In this document: positions 51,964 to 61,990 of the stretch, piece after piece
Layout: every line of letters begins with the position of its first letter
How positions within the stretch are numbered: the stretch's first letter is position 1
Source of the DNA: Ruegeria lacuscaerulensis
Lineage (GTDB): Bacteria; Pseudomonadota; Alphaproteobacteria; Rhodobacterales; Rhodobacteraceae
Assembly (NCBI RefSeq): GCF_013033355.1
Contig: NZ_WQDY01000011.1
Location: 62,001 to 126,000 of the forward strand
DNA: 64,000 nucleotides
Reading direction: 5' to 3'
Notes under the pieces: generated by a model
Databases searched by the model: none
What the model saw: the letters and a program-made list of their open reading frames with translations, nothing else
What the model was told of the DNA's origin: nothing
Program-made: the position numbers and the translations under genes

Positions 51964-53837
51964 GCTTTTCGCACCTTTTGGTCCCGCCGAAGTTTCGCTA
52001 AGACCAAAGTCAAAGCTGCTGGTGTTACGCCTTCTACGCGTCCGGCCTGAGCGATATTTTCAGGTCTGGCAATGGACAGTTTCTGCTTCATCTCAGAAGA
52101 CAACCCTTCCAAAGCAAAAAAGTCAAAATCCTGCGGAATTTCGTAAGACTCATCCCGCTTCATCGCCTCAACATCTTTTTTCTGACGTTCGATATAATTC
52201 GCATACAAGGCGTCGCGCTCTACCTGAAGGCGTATGTCTTGATCGACGGCCTTCAAAGCAGGAATTAAGGGAAGTAAGTCTTCGAACGACACATCTGGGA
52301 ATGCCAGAACGGCCATACCATCCCTGCGGTTACCGTCTTGGTTTACATTGATACCAGCAGATCGGATTTCCTTTGGCGTAAAACTGCGTTCAATCAACTT
52401 AGCCTTTGCAGCGCTAAGCTTTTCCATCTTTTCATTAAATGAGGTTCTGCGAACAGATTTCACACAGCCTAAATCCAAACCAATCGGTGTCAAACGTTGA
52501 TCGGCATTGTCAGCACGCAAAGACAAGCGGAATTCGGCCCGAGAAGTAAACATTCGATACGGTTCAGCAACGCCACGAGTTGTCAGGTCATCTATCATAA
52601 CGCCGATATAACTGTCTGAACGTGTGAAATGGACGGGTCCTTTATCAAATGCCGACAAAGCAGCATTTAAACCTGCAACCAATCCTTGGGCCGCGGCTTC
52701 TTCGTAACCTGTTGTTCCATTGATTTGCCCGGCAAGGAAAAGTCCAGGCACCTTTGGAAGTGCCAATGATGACGTCAGTACACGCGGATCGACGTAGTCA
52801 TATTCAATTGCGTACCCAGGTTGAAGAATCTCAGCGTTTTCCAGGCCCTTAATCGACCGAACGTATTCCAATTGAACATCTTCGGGCAAAGAGGTGGAGA
52901 TTCCGTTAGGATAGATTGTGTGGTCATTCACACCTTCGGGCTCAAGGAAAATTTGATGAGAGTCCTTGTCTGCAAACCTAACAATCTTGTCTTCTATAGA
53001 TGGACAATACCGAGGACCAATCCCGTCAATGTGGCCACCATACATCGCTGATCGCGACAGGTTTTGCTCGATAATCTCATGCGTTCGTGAGTTAGTATGT
53101 GTTATACCGCAAGAAATCTGAGGCGCTTGGACGGTCTTGGATAAAAATGAGAATAACGTCGGAACGTCATCACCGTCCTGACGTTCCAGATTAGACCAAT
53201 CAATGGTGCGGCCATCAAGCCGCGGGGGCGTTCCAGTCTTGAGCCGACCTAATGGAAGTTCGAAGCTATCCAGTCTCTCGGCCAGTTTAACCGATGGTCT
53301 ATCACCCATTCGGCCACCAGGTCTAGAAACATCACCTATATGAATGATTCCCCGCAGGAACGTACCCGAGGTCAAGATCACTGCAGCGGCGCTTAATTCG
53401 GACTCATCCGAGAGCTTTATGCCGACAACCTTGTTGCCAGACATCAGAAAGTCAACGACTTCACCAATAACTACGGTGAGGTTCTGTTGTGCTTGTGTTT
53501 CTTTCTGCATTGCAGATCGGTACAAAGCTCGGTCTGCTTGTGTTCTGGGCCCTTGCACCGCTGGGCCTTTTCGGCGATTCAGCAAACGAAACTGAATTCC
53601 TGCCGCATCGGCGACCCGGCCCATGACGCCATCCAACGCGTCGATTTCTCGAACAAGATGCCCTTTACCTAGACCTCCAATAGCTGGGTTGCAGGACATG
53701 ACGCCAATATCTGACGCAGAAAGGGTCACCAGTGCAGTGTTGGCACCCATCCGTGCCGCAGCATGAGCAGCCTCGGTTCCTGCGTGGCCTGCACCAATAA
53801 CTACAACATCGAAATCTGAATGTTTCACGTGAAACAC
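51960..53837 (-). CDS. mnmG: tRNA uridine-5-carboxymethylaminomethyl modification enzyme MnmG (GidA)
   Basis: A 625-residue FAD protein that, with MnmE, makes the cmnm5U wobble modification. It has the FAD loop [54 protein letters not shown] and [14 protein letters not shown]. Its start is a GTG that lies directly on a parS palindrome, so the first residues read MFHVKH. The stop overlaps rsmG. Confidence 0.97.
   Translation of the reverse strand: MFHVKHSDFDVVVIGAGHAGTEAAHAAARMGANTALVTLSASDIGVMSCNPAIGGLGKGHLVREIDALDGVMGRVADAAGIQFRLLNRRKGPAVQGPRTQADRALYRSAMQKETQAQQNLTVVIGEVVDFLMSGNKVVGIKLSDESELSAAAVILTSGTFLRGIIHIGDVSRPGGRMGDRPSVKLAERLDSFELPLGRLKTGTPPRLDGRTIDWSNLERQDGDDVPTLFSFLSKTVQAPQISCGITHTNSRTHEIIEQNLSRSAMYGGHIDGIGPRYCPSIEDKIVRFADKDSHQIFLEPEGVNDHTIYPNGISTSLPEDVQLEYVRSIKGLENAEILQPGYAIEYDYVDPRVLTSSLALPKVPGLFLAGQINGTTGYEEAAAQGLVAGLNAALSAFDKGPVHFTRSDSYIGVMIDDLTTRGVAEPYRMFTSRAEFRLSLRADNADQRLTPIGLDLGCVKSVRRTSFNEKMEKLSAAKAKLIERSFTPKEIRSAGINVNQDGNRRDGMAVLAFPDVSFEDLLPLIPALKAVDQDIRLQVERDALYANYIERQKKDVEAMKRDESYEIPQDFDFFALEGLSSEMKQKLSIARPENIAQAGRVEGVTPAALTLVLAKLRRDQKVRKA
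53821..53836. promoter_or_regulatory. parS site at the mnmG start
   Basis: A second perfect TGTTTCACGTGAAACA, covering the first codons of mnmG immediately downstream of mnmE. It is 1.9 kb from the first site, giving a compact centromere-like cluster beside parAB. Confidence 0.93.
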
Positions 53838-53840
53838 TCC

Positions 53841-55127
53841 TTACTTACCCAGGCAAAAACTTGAAAAGATCTCGTCCAACAAATCTTCCACGCCTATTCT
53901 GCCAACCAACGCCTCGAGCGCCCGAATTGAACTGCGCAACTCCTCAGCCACGATATCATACATGTCGGGGCCTGATTCAAGAAACGACATCGCAGCGATC
54001 AAGGAGGTCTGAGCATTTACCAGCGCAACACGATGCCGTTCCCGTGTTGCAATACCAGAACTAGTGGTTCGTTGACCAAGTACCCCCGATATATCGGATA
54101 CTAGTCTATCCACGCCCTGACCTGTTATCCCCGATACTCCACCATCTGATACACTGCGAAGATCAGATTTCGGCAACACATGGATATCCCCCTTTTGCAT
54201 AGAGATACCCAATAATTCGGGATCTTCGGCAAGGAAAACTCTAAGATCAGCTGTTTCCGCCCGTTTCCTGGCAAGCTCGATTCCCAGATTTTCAACGTGA
54301 TCCTCAGTCTCGCGAAGGCCCGCTGTATCCAGCAAGGTAACCGGAAGCCCATCCAAGTCCATCCTTACTTCAATGACGTCTCGGGTAGTTCCGGCGTATT
54401 CGGAAGTGATTGCCGCTTCACGCCCTGCCAATGCGTTAAGCAAAGTCGACTTACCTGCATTTGGAAGACCTACTATAGCCACTTCAAAACCAGATCTGAT
54501 GCGTTCAGCAATCCGGACACCTTCGGCTTGATACTGCAAGTCCGTAACAACACCCGAGATCAAAGAGCGGACCTCAGGAGTTACATCTGTTGGAACCTCT
54601 TCGTCGGCAAAATCGATCACGGCCTCCAACAATGAGGCCGCTCTGATCAAATCTCGACGCCATCTTTCCGCAAGCGTTCCTAGTCCACCTGCAAGTATTA
54701 CCTGCGCCTGCTTGCGCTGCGCTTCTGTTTCCGCATCTATGAGATCGGCCAACCCCTCGACCTGGGTCAGATCCATCTTACCATTCTCAAGCGCGCGGCG
54801 GGTGAATTCTCCGGGTTCTGCCAGGCGCAGACCGTTCGTATCCGACAGGCAACGCATGACGGCATTCACCGCGGCTGTACTGCCATGTATTTGTAGCTCT
54901 GCCACGTCCTCGCCAGTGAAACTGGCTGGTGCCTGAAATGTCAAAACCAGCCCATCATCCAGACGTGACCCATCTGGTGTCCGCAAGGTCCGCAACTTCA
55001 TCCCGCGCGGCTGTAAATCCCCACCCGTCAAATCTGCCGCTGCAGAATGCGCCATGGGCCCCGAGAGGCGGATCACCGCCACCCCGGCTTTGCCTTGCGC
55101 GCTGGCCAAGGCGAATATCGTATCCAT
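53841..55127 (-). CDS. mnmE: tRNA modification GTPase MnmE (TrmE)
   Basis: A 428-residue GTPase partner of MnmG. The N-terminal formyl-THF-binding domain starts [20 protein letters not shown]. The G domain has [23 protein letters not shown] and [10 protein letters not shown]. The helical domain ends in the catalytic C-terminal FCLGK. The order mnmE-mnmG-rsmG-parA-parB is the usual origin-proximal block. Confidence 0.97.
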   Translation of the reverse strand: MDTIFALASAQGKAGVAVIRLSGPMAHSAAADLTGGDLQPRGMKLRTLRTPDGSRLDDGLVLTFQAPASFTGEDVAELQIHGSTAAVNAVMRCLSDTNGLRLAEPGEFTRRALENGKMDLTQVEGLADLIDAETEAQRKQAQVILAGGLGTLAERWRRDLIRAASLLEAVIDFADEEVPTDVTPEVRSLISGVVTDLQYQAEGVRIAERIRSGFEVAIVGLPNAGKSTLLNALAGREAAITSEYAGTTRDVIEVRMDLDGLPVTLLDTAGLRETEDHVENLGIELARKRAETADLRVFLAEDPELLGISMQKGDIHVLPKSDLRSVSDGGVSGITGQGVDRLVSDISGVLGQRTTSSGIATRERHRVALVNAQTSLIAAMSFLESGPDMYDIVAEELRSSIRALEALVGRIGVEDLLDEIFSSFCLGK

Positions 55128-55157
55128 TCGAAGGCCTCGCGTTGGTTAAGACCTGTG

Positions 55158-56429
55158 TCAGGTATTCATTGAATCGAAGAACTCGCCATTCGTCTTCGTC
55201 TGTTTCAACTTGGACAGCAGGAATTCGATCGCGTCGGTCGTGCCCATCGGGTTGAGGATTCGGCGCAGAACAAATGTCTTGGCCAGATCGCCCTTGTCGA
55301 CCAGCAAGTCCTCTTTCCGGGTGCCGGATTTGAGGATGTCGATGGCTGGGAACACGCGCTTGTCGGCGATCTTGCGATCCAGCACGATTTCCGAGTTACC
55401 GGTGCCTTTGAATTCTTCAAAGATCACCTCGTCCATCCGGCTGCCGGTGTCGATCAGCGCTGTGGCGATGATGGTCAGCGAACCGCCCTCTTCGATGTTC
55501 CGGGCCGCACCAAAGAACCGCTTGGGTCGTTGCAGAGCATTCGCATCCACACCACCGGTCAGAACCTTACCCGAAGATGGGACCACAGTGTTAAACGCCC
55601 TACCAAGTCTTGTGATCGAGTCCAAAAGAATCACAACATCTCGTTTATGCTCAACCAGACGCTTAGCCTTTTCGATCACCATCTCCGAAACGGCCACGTG
55701 GCGCGTTGCAGGTTCATCAAAGGTCGAGGATACAACCTCCCCCTTCACCGAACGCTGCATGTCCGTCACCTCTTCGGGGCGTTCGTCGATCAGCAGGACG
55801 ATCAGATAGCACTCCGGGTGGTTCTGTTCGATCGAATGCGCGATATTTTGCAAGATCACCGTCTTACCCGTCCGCGGAGGCGCCACGATCAGCGACCGCT
55901 GGCCTTTCCCAATCGGCGACACGAGGTCGATCACACGGGCCGATTTATCCTTGATGGTGGGGTCCTCGATCTCCATCTTCAGGCGCTCATCCGGGTACAG
56001 AGGCGTCAGGTTGTCGAACAGAATTTTATGTTTGGCCTTTTCGGGCTCTTCAAAGTTGATCTTGGTCACTTTGATCAGCGCGAAATAACGTTCATTGTCA
56101 TCCGGCGCTTTGATTTCACCTTCTACGGTGTCGCCAGTGCGCAGCGAATGCTGGCGGATCATATCAGGCGACACATAGATGTCATCCGGACCCGGCAGAT
56201 AGTTCGCCTCGGGCGAACGCAGGAAACCAAAGCCGTCTTGCAGCACTTCCAGAACGCCGTCGCCGCCCACGGTCCAGCCCTCGTCCGCGCGTTCGCGCAG
56301 GATCTGGAACATCATCTCGCCCTTACGCATGGTCGAGGCGTTTTCGATCTCCAGCTCTTCAGCCATGGCCAGAAGGTCTTTGGGGCTTTTGGCTTTCAGA
56401 TCGGCCAGATTCAGAGATTCATTGGACAT
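55158..56429 (-). CDS. rho: Transcription termination factor Rho
   Basis: A 423-residue hexameric RNA helicase. It has the N-terminal Rho domain ([20 protein letters not shown]), the RNA-binding OB fold [12 protein letters not shown], Walker [13 protein letters not shown], Walker [15 protein letters not shown], and the Q/R loops in [20 protein letters not shown]. The ATG at 56429 (AAGGTTTGTATC before it) is preferred to a GTG 15 nt upstream. Several neighbouring operons here lack intrinsic terminators, which fits Rho-dependent termination. Confidence 0.98.
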   Translation of the reverse strand: MSNESLNLADLKAKSPKDLLAMAEELEIENASTMRKGEMMFQILRERADEGWTVGGDGVLEVLQDGFGFLRSPEANYLPGPDDIYVSPDMIRQHSLRTGDTVEGEIKAPDDNERYFALIKVTKINFEEPEKAKHKILFDNLTPLYPDERLKMEIEDPTIKDKSARVIDLVSPIGKGQRSLIVAPPRTGKTVILQNIAHSIEQNHPECYLIVLLIDERPEEVTDMQRSVKGEVVSSTFDEPATRHVAVSEMVIEKAKRLVEHKRDVVILLDSITRLGRAFNTVVPSSGKVLTGGVDANALQRPKRFFGAARNIEEGGSLTIIATALIDTGSRMDEVIFEEFKGTGNSEIVLDRKIADKRVFPAIDILKSGTRKEDLLVDKGDLAKTFVLRRILNPMGTTDAIEFLLSKLKQTKTNGEFFDSMNT

Positions 56430-56551
56430 GATACAAACCTTCACCGCTGACTGCGCGGCACGAAGTGGAATTTCAGTACGGAAGATACGCCGCCCGGACG
56501 GGCGTGTTGTGCGTTACATACGCATCCCAGAGGTCCGAGTCAAATGCTCGC

Positions 56552-57001
56552 TCAGAACTTCAGAACGACCGCCAGAACGATGATCACCATCAAAACGGTC
56601 GGAACCTCGTTCATCATGCGGTACTGCCGCCCAGTAAGCTTATTTCGCCCCGCTATGAAGTCCTTGCGTCGCGCCATCAGCCAATGATGGAACCAGGTCA
56701 TCCCGATCACCGCAGCCCCCTTGGCCCAGGGCCAGGTCCAGTCCCAGCCAACAATGCCAGGTGTAAGGACCATGATCAGCCCGCAGACCCACGCCACGAT
56801 CATCGCCGGACGCATGATCACACGCAGCAGCTTCTCTTCCATTTCAAAGAAGATCTCCTGCGCTCCGTCTACTGCTTGCGCCTTTTCTACGTGATAGACG
56901 AACAAACGGGGCAGGTAGAACAAGCCCGCCATCCAAGAGATCACAGCCATAATATGGACTGACTTCACCCACGGGTAGATTGCGAAAAGGAGGTCGGTCA
57001 T
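56552..57001 (-). CDS. hemJ: Protoporphyrinogen oxidase HemJ
   Basis: A 149-residue membrane protein of about four spans with WVKSVHIMAVISWMAGLFYLPRLFVYH (the conserved His in the first span) and a second WFHHWL block, typical of HemJ, the oxygen-independent protoporphyrinogen IX oxidase of most alphaproteobacteria. GGAG lies about 6 nt before the ATG. It is divergent from maf across the origin-like gap. Confidence 0.92.
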   Translation of the reverse strand: MTDLLFAIYPWVKSVHIMAVISWMAGLFYLPRLFVYHVEKAQAVDGAQEIFFEMEEKLLRVIMRPAMIVAWVCGLIMVLTPGIVGWDWTWPWAKGAAVIGMTWFHHWLMARRKDFIAGRNKLTGRQYRMMNEVPTVLMVIIVLAVVLKF

Positions 57002-57010
57002 GCTGGCTCC

Positions 57011-57030
57011 GAGGGTTGCTCGAAACCCTC
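57011..57030. repeat. 7-bp inverted repeat upstream of hemJ
   Basis: GAGGGTT and AACCCTC (57011-57017 and 57024-57030) enclose a 6-nt loop just 10 nt before the hemJ ATG, so the hairpin would form in its 5' leader. It marks the hemJ-side edge of the AT-rich gap. Confidence 0.5.
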
Positions 57031-57407
57031 CCTAATAAAAAAATAAGAAAAGAAAAAGGAAGATGGTTTTGTAGGGTGAACAATTTCCGTGGATTACTTT
57101 TTTACACAAGTGTTTTCCCCAGGTGGATAGAATCCAGCTTGAATAAAACGATTCTGTTGAAGAAAAAAAATTCTTTATAAAAAACAGTATTTTAAACCAT
57201 TATTGAATGTGTACTTCTGGGGATAACTCTTTGGGTAATTAAGGAAATTCGGGTTATACCATTCGACAGACTTATCCTTGTCCCGGATGGACAGGATTTG
57301 GGCGACTCGGGGAAGTTTCAGTCGAAAGCACCGGGCTTGCGTGTCAACCTGAAAACCATACAAAACATCCTAGAACGCTCAACGATTTGCACACGGGGTT
57401 TTCCACA
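57031..57407. other. Candidate chromosomal replication origin (oriC)
   Basis: This is the longest gap without a gene in the window and is strikingly AT-rich for this genome, especially 57138-57212. DnaA-box-like 9-mers occur on both strands. TGGGGATAA (57218-57226) and TTTTCCACA (57399-57407) each differ from the consensus at one base; CGTGGATTA (57088), TTTTCCCCA (57113) and GGTGGATAG (57122) differ at two. Three GANTC (CcrM methylation) sites lie at 57130, 57150 and 57304. The flanks rho-hemJ and maf-aroE-coaE-dnaQ, and nearby parAB/parS, match origin regions of other alphaproteobacteria. No short ORF with a convincing ribosome site was seen. Confidence 0.55.
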
Positions 57408-58006
57408 TGTCTGTCCCCATCATTCTGGCCTCGGGGTCATCCATTCGCGCGCAGCTTCTGCAGAACGCAGGCGTGCCGTTTACCGTCCAAGTCGCGCGCG
57501 TAGACGAAGAGACGATGAAACGCGCCTTGCTGGCCGAGGGTGCCAGCCCGCGCGACATTGCCGATGCGCTGGCCGAGATGAAGGCCCGCAAGGTCAGTGA
57601 CAAGAGCCCCGGCGCGATGGTGCTGGGCTGTGATCAGGTGTTGGATTTCGACGGTCAGCTGTTGTCCAAACCCAAAACGGCCGAGGATGCTTTTGCGCAG
57701 CTTAAGGCGATGCGGGGCAAGCGGCACATGTTGTTATCTGCTGCCGTGATCTATCAAGACGGCGAGCCGATCTGGCGGCATGTGGGTCAGGTTCGCCTGC
57801 GGATGCGGATGAGCTCGGATGCGTATCTGCGCGACTATATCGACCGCAACTGGGAGAGTATCCGCCATGCGGTCGGGGCCTATAAGCTTGAAGAAGAGGG
57901 CGTACGCCTGTTCGCCACCATTGACGGAGATTATTTTAACGTTTTGGGTATGCCTCTATTAGAGCTGCTGAACTACCTGGCTGTCAAAGGGGTGATTGAT
58001 CAATGA
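57407..58006 (+). CDS. maf: Maf-like nucleotide pyrophosphatase
   Basis: A 199-residue Maf/HAM1-fold NTP pyrophosphatase with ILASGSSIRAQLL near the N-terminus, the VLGCDQVLDFDGQLLSKPK core and a SIRHAVGAYKLEEEGV block. The specificity (dTTP/UTP or modified bases) is not evident. Its ATG overlaps the last DnaA-box-like sequence. It leads an overlapping maf-aroE-coaE-dnaQ operon. Confidence 0.93.
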   Translation: MSVPIILASGSSIRAQLLQNAGVPFTVQVARVDEETMKRALLAEGASPRDIADALAEMKARKVSDKSPGAMVLGCDQVLDFDGQLLSKPKTAEDAFAQLKAMRGKRHMLLSAAVIYQDGEPIWRHVGQVRLRMRMSSDAYLRDYIDRNWESIRHAVGAYKLEEEGVRLFATIDGDYFNVLGMPLLELLNYLAVKGVIDQ

Positions 58007-58836
58007 GCAAGACAAAAATTCCTTTGGCTGGGGTGATCGGGCACCCGGTCGCGCATTCGAAGTCACCTCAGTTACATGGGCATTGGTTGAAGACTTATGG
58101 GCTGCAGGGTCACTACGTGCCGATGGATGTGGCCCCGGAAGACTTGCAGGATGTGTTGCGCGCATTGCCCAAGGCTGGGTTCGTGGGGACAAATGTCACT
58201 GTTCCACATAAAGAGGCTGCGCTGCGACTGGCCGACGAGGTTTCGGACCGGGCACGCAAGATCGGCGCGGCAAATACGCTGGTTTTCCAGAAAGATGGCC
58301 GAATTCACGCAGACAACACCGATGGCTACGGGTTTCTTGAGAACCTGCGCAGCGGTGCGCCGGATTGGTCCCCGTCGGGCGGACCTGCGGTTGTGTTCGG
58401 GGCAGGCGGTGCCGCGCGGGCGGTGCTTCAGGCTTTGGTTGACGCAGAGGTGCCCGAGATTTTGTTGACCAACCGTACCCGTGAACGGGCCGAGATACTG
58501 CGCGATGAATTTGGACCCAGCATCAAGGTTGTCGATTGGATTCAGGCTGGAAATGTGATCGAGGATGCGGAATTGGTGGTCAACACCAGTTCTTTGGGGA
58601 TGCAAGGGCAGCCCGAACTGCGTGTGCCGCTGGACGGGTTGCAGCCCGGTGCGGTTGTGACGGATCTGGTCTACGCACCGCTGAAAACGCATTTACTAAA
58701 AACCGCCGAAGAGGTCGGCTGCACCACTGTCGATGGCCTAGGCATGTTGCTGCATCAGGCGGTTCCGGGTTTCGAAAGTTGGTTCGGCGTCCGCCCCGAG
58801 GTCAATTTGGACCTGCGCGCGGCTGTTTTGTCATGA
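58003..58836 (+). CDS. aroE: Shikimate dehydrogenase
   Basis: A 277-residue NADPH enzyme of the aromatic pathway. It shows GVIGHPVAHSKSPQLHGHWL, GTNVTVPHKEAAL (catalytic Lys), NTDGYGFLENL, the NADP loop FGAGGAARAVLQAL with NRTRERAE, and a C-terminal GLGMLLHQAVPGFE. It overlaps maf and coaE by 4 nt on each side. Confidence 0.97.
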   Translation: MSKTKIPLAGVIGHPVAHSKSPQLHGHWLKTYGLQGHYVPMDVAPEDLQDVLRALPKAGFVGTNVTVPHKEAALRLADEVSDRARKIGAANTLVFQKDGRIHADNTDGYGFLENLRSGAPDWSPSGGPAVVFGAGGAARAVLQALVDAEVPEILLTNRTRERAEILRDEFGPSIKVVDWIQAGNVIEDAELVVNTSSLGMQGQPELRVPLDGLQPGAVVTDLVYAPLKTHLLKTAEEVGCTTVDGLGMLLHQAVPGFESWFGVRPEVNLDLRAAVLS

Positions 58837-59426
58837 GTTTCGCGCTGGGCCTGACGGGCTCGATCGGAATGGGCAAAAGCACGGCGGCGCAGATGTTTGT
58901 TGATGAAGGCTGCGCGCTGTGGGATGCCGATGCGGCCGTACATAGACTCTATTCAAGGGGTGGAGCTGCTATTGACCCAATGCAAGCAGCTTTCCCGACC
59001 GCAATCGTTGACGGCGCCGTCAGCCGGGAAGTGTTGAAACAAATCATCGGAAATGACCCGGCTGCGCTGAAACAGATCGAAGGCATCGTGCACCCTCTGG
59101 TCGCCGCAGACCGTGCGTCGTTTCGGGCGAACGCCACGGCGGATATTCTGGTTTTCGACATTCCCTTGTTGTTTGAAACCGGTGGAGACGCTGTGATGGA
59201 TGCCGTCGCCTGCGTGTCGATCCCAGCCGATGAGCAAAAGCGTCGCGTGATGGCGCGCGGCACGATGACCGAGGCGCAGTTCGAACAGATCCGTGCCAAA
59301 CAGATGCCCAATGACGAAAAATGCGCTCGGTCGGACTATGTGATCGAGACGGACAGTCTGGACCACGCCCGCGCGCAGGTGCAGGATGTGGTCAGGCAGA
59401 TACGGGCGGGGCTGGCAGATGCGTGA
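58833..59426 (+). CDS. coaE: Dephospho-CoA kinase
   Basis: A 197-residue P-loop kinase for the last step of CoA synthesis. It has GLTGSIGMGKSTAAQMF (Walker A), DADAAVHRLY, and DIPLLFETGGDAVMD with the family's LFE motif. The start at 58833 is chosen because the longer frame runs back through aroE. It overlaps dnaQ by 8 nt. Confidence 0.96.
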   Translation: MSFALGLTGSIGMGKSTAAQMFVDEGCALWDADAAVHRLYSRGGAAIDPMQAAFPTAIVDGAVSREVLKQIIGNDPAALKQIEGIVHPLVAADRASFRANATADILVFDIPLLFETGGDAVMDAVACVSIPADEQKRRVMARGTMTEAQFEQIRAKQMPNDEKCARSDYVIETDSLDHARAQVQDVVRQIRAGLADA

Positions 59427-60141
59427 AATTGTACTGGATACCGAAACCACGGGCTTTGACCCCGAAAGTGGCGATCGAATCGTCGAGATCGGCGCGGTTG
59501 AGCTGTGGAACCACATGGCCACGGGTGAGACCTATCATGTCTATATCAACCCCGAACGCGGGATGCCTGAAGAGGCGTTTGGCGTGCATGGTATCGGCCC
59601 CGACCTGCTGGATAACCCACGCCCGCCAGAAAAGGGCGAGGTCACGCTGAAGGATAAGCCGGTTTTCGCAAAGATCGGTCAGGGGTTTCTGGATTTCGTG
59701 CAGGATTCGCGGTTGGTGATCCACAACGCCTCATTCGACATGAAATTCCTGAACGCCGAACTCAAATGGATGGGTTTGCCGACCCTGCCTATGGCACAGG
59801 CACTGGATACGCTGGCTATGGCGCGCAAGAAATTCCCCGGCTCGCCTGCGACTCTGGACGCGCTGTGCCGGCGGTTTAATATCGACAACTCAAACCGAAC
59901 ATTGCACGGCGCGCTTTTGGATTCAGAGATCCTGGCCGAGGTGTATCTTGAACTGATCGGCGGACGACAGCCGGATTTTGGTCTGTCGACTTCGGCGGCG
60001 GCAACAGCAGCCGGGGGTGAGGAATGGCGGCCCACAGCCCGTCCGACGCCGTTGGCTTCAAGGATCACGGAAGAAGAGCGCGCGGCGCATGAAGGTTTTG
60101 TTGAAAAACTGGGCGAAAACGCCCTGTGGACCCGCGCCTGA
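59419..60141 (+). CDS. dnaQ: DNA polymerase III epsilon subunit (3'-5' proofreading exonuclease)
   Basis: A 240-residue DnaQ. The DEDDh exonuclease motifs are visible: VLDTETTGFDP (Exo I), HNASFDMKFLNAEL (Exo II) and LHGALLDSEILAEVY (Exo III with His and Asp). The C-terminal ~60 residues form the low-complexity linker to the polymerase alpha subunit. The start at 59419 (MREIVLDTE) replaces an upstream one. A 10-bp perfect hairpin begins within its last codons. Confidence 0.97.
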   Translation: MREIVLDTETTGFDPESGDRIVEIGAVELWNHMATGETYHVYINPERGMPEEAFGVHGIGPDLLDNPRPPEKGEVTLKDKPVFAKIGQGFLDFVQDSRLVIHNASFDMKFLNAELKWMGLPTLPMAQALDTLAMARKKFPGSPATLDALCRRFNIDNSNRTLHGALLDSEILAEVYLELIGGRQPDFGLSTSAAATAAGGEEWRPTARPTPLASRITEEERAAHEGFVEKLGENALWTRA

Positions 60142-60161
60142 AGGTGTTCCCGGCGCGGGTC
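60129..60161. terminator. Perfect 10-bp inverted repeat between dnaQ and secB
   Basis: GACCCGCGCC (60129-60138) and GGCGCGGGTC (60152-60161) are exact reverse complements around a 13-nt loop that contains the dnaQ stop. The repeat sits between convergent genes and could stop transcription from both sides; a TCGTTT stretch follows on the plus strand. Confidence 0.6.
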
Positions 60162-60168
60162 AGATCGT

Positions 60169-60669
60169 TTAGGCTTCTGCTTTCTGCGCCTCGGCCTGAC
60201 GGCGCATCAGCTCATTCCGGTACAAAGCTACAAAGTCGATATTGTCCAGATTGACCGGCGGATATCCACCGTCGCGTGTTACGTCGCTGACAATACGGCG
60301 CAGGAACGGGAACAGCATCCGGGGACATTCGATCATCAGGAAGGGGTGCAGCTGATCCTCGGCCACGCCTTCCACATGGAACAGACCACAATAGTCAATC
60401 TCGCACAGGAACAGGACGTCTTCCATCCCCTTGGCTTTGGACTTGAGGTTCAGCTTAACCGAGACCTCATACTGATGCTCGACCTGACGCTTTTTAGCGT
60501 CAAGATTGACCTGAACAGAAATCTCGGGCTGCACGTCGCCCGACACACCCTTTTGGGCCATCACGTTTTCAAAAGACAGATCACGAATGAATTGTCCCAG
60601 AACGCGCATTTGAATCTGAGGTGCAGCCGGTGCGGCTGCGGTGTTTTCTTTGGCGTCTTCTTCGGCCAT
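60169..60669 (-). CDS. secB: Protein-export chaperone SecB
   Basis: A 166-residue tetrameric chaperone that holds preproteins for SecA. It has QMRVLGQFIRDLSFENVMA, PEISVQVNLDAKK, YEVSVKLNLKSKA, CEIDYCGLFHVEG and the signature MLFPFLRRIVSDVTRDGGYPPVNLDNIDF... region. Length is usual for alphaproteobacteria. Confidence 0.97.
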   Translation of the reverse strand: MAEEDAKENTAAAPAAPQIQMRVLGQFIRDLSFENVMAQKGVSGDVQPEISVQVNLDAKKRQVEHQYEVSVKLNLKSKAKGMEDVLFLCEIDYCGLFHVEGVAEDQLHPFLMIECPRMLFPFLRRIVSDVTRDGGYPPVNLDNIDFVALYRNELMRRQAEAQKAEA

Positions 60670-60733
60670 GGGTCTACTCCGAAACTAAAATCCGCCATTG
60701 CTTAGCAAGTTGGGCGCGGCACCTCAATGCAGG

Positions 60734-61222
60734 TCACGGGCCATCCACCCATTTCGATGGTTTTGATGGGTCACGACGGGGTTGAACTTCGGTGTATTCC
60801 CCATCAATCACGTCATCACCCGATGGGTTGGGGCCACCGCGAAACTGCGTGCCCGTACCCATCTGGAATTGAGTTATCTGCACTTTTGATTTCAGATATC
60901 GAAATACAGCGACGCGAACCCCCGGAATAAGAAGGGCAAATCCGACCGCGTCGGTGAAAAAGCCTGGCGTCAGTAACAATACACCGGACAGCAGGATCAT
61001 CGCTCCGTGGGCTAATGGCTCGGTCGGATCGTCAAGGTCAGCAAAGGAACGCTGCAGATTTGCCAGCGCCATGCGACCTTGTGTCCTGACCAAAGCAGTA
61101 CCCATAACAGCGGTCACAACGACAATTGCAAGCGTGGGCCACAGGCCGATCAGACCTCCGACCTGAATGAACAGGGCGATTTCGATGATCGGAACCAGCA
61201 AAAATGCCAGAAACAGATACAT
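60734..61222 (-). CDS. fxsA: FxsA family membrane protein
   Basis: A 162-residue inner-membrane protein with an opening YLFLAFLLVPIIEIALFIQV, a GLWPTLAIVVVTAVMGTALVRTQG pair of spans and LLLTPGFFTDAVGFALLIPG. The C-terminus is cytoplasmic and charged. E. coli FxsA relieves F exclusion of phage T7; the native role is unclear. It is divergent from the Tim44-like gene. Confidence 0.93.
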   Translation of the reverse strand: MYLFLAFLLVPIIEIALFIQVGGLIGLWPTLAIVVVTAVMGTALVRTQGRMALANLQRSFADLDDPTEPLAHGAMILLSGVLLLTPGFFTDAVGFALLIPGVRVAVFRYLKSKVQITQFQMGTGTQFRGGPNPSGDDVIDGEYTEVQPRRDPSKPSKWVDGP

Positions 61223-61330
61223 AAGCGTTATCCTTTACTACAGGTCGGGCAGTAGACTTGTCCCGAACTGTCACCTACATAGTGGCATGAGGCCGCGTAT
61301 ACAAAGCTGCGGTCTGATAAAGAGGATGAA

Positions 61331-61990
61331 ATGAACGAACCGATGATCCAGTTGCTGGTCCTGGCCGGAATTGCCGTTTTCCTGATCCTACGCCTGAAAA
61401 GCGTGCTGGGGACGCGTGAGGGTTTTGAGAAGCCCCCCGTTCAACAGCAGCCAGAAGCGCATAAATCGCGCCGAGACTTCGAGGTGATCGAAGGTGGCCC
61501 GGATCACGACATTACCGACCACGTCGCCGAAGACAGCGAGCAGGCCCAATCCCTGGCCGCGATGAAACGGATTGAGCCCGGCTTTTCTGTCAGCGAATTC
61601 GTCCAAGGCGCCCGCGGTGCTTATGAGATGATCGTCATGGGGTTCGAAAAGGGCAATCTGGATGAAATCCAGCCCTTCTTGTCCGAAGAAGTGTTTGACA
61701 CATTTGTTTCGGTGGTCGCCTCTCGCGAAGATCAGGGTCTGACCATCGAGGCCGAGTTTATCGGTGTGCGGGAAACCGCCCTAGCTGATGTGAAGTTCGA
61801 CAAGGACACCAACGAAGCCGAAATCACCATGCGATTTGTGGGTGAGCTGACATCGGTTGTCCGGGATCGCGGTGGGGATATCATCGAAGGCAACCCCAAC
61901 ACCGTCAAACGCCAAAAGGACAGCTGGACCTTTGCCCGCGTCATGGGCTCGGACGATCCTAACTGGCTGCTTGTTGCCACGGACGCATGA
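61331..61990 (+). CDS. Tim44-like domain protein (TimA type)
   Basis: A 219-residue protein with one N-terminal membrane anchor (QLLVLAGIAVFLILRLKSVLG), a charged linker, and a Tim44/NTF2-like domain (about 85-219) with FVQGARGAYEMIVMGFEKGNLDEIQPFLSEEV and RQKDSWTFARVMGSDDPNW. Mitochondrial Tim44 tethers Hsp70 to the import pore; bacterial relatives are membrane-associated with unclear function. It overlaps mltA by 4 nt, the conserved secB-divergent order. Confidence 0.92.
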   Translation: MNEPMIQLLVLAGIAVFLILRLKSVLGTREGFEKPPVQQQPEAHKSRRDFEVIEGGPDHDITDHVAEDSEQAQSLAAMKRIEPGFSVSEFVQGARGAYEMIVMGFEKGNLDEIQPFLSEEVFDTFVSVVASREDQGLTIEAEFIGVRETALADVKFDKDTNEAEITMRFVGELTSVVRDRGGDIIEGNPNTVKRQKDSWTFARVMGSDDPNWLLVATDA

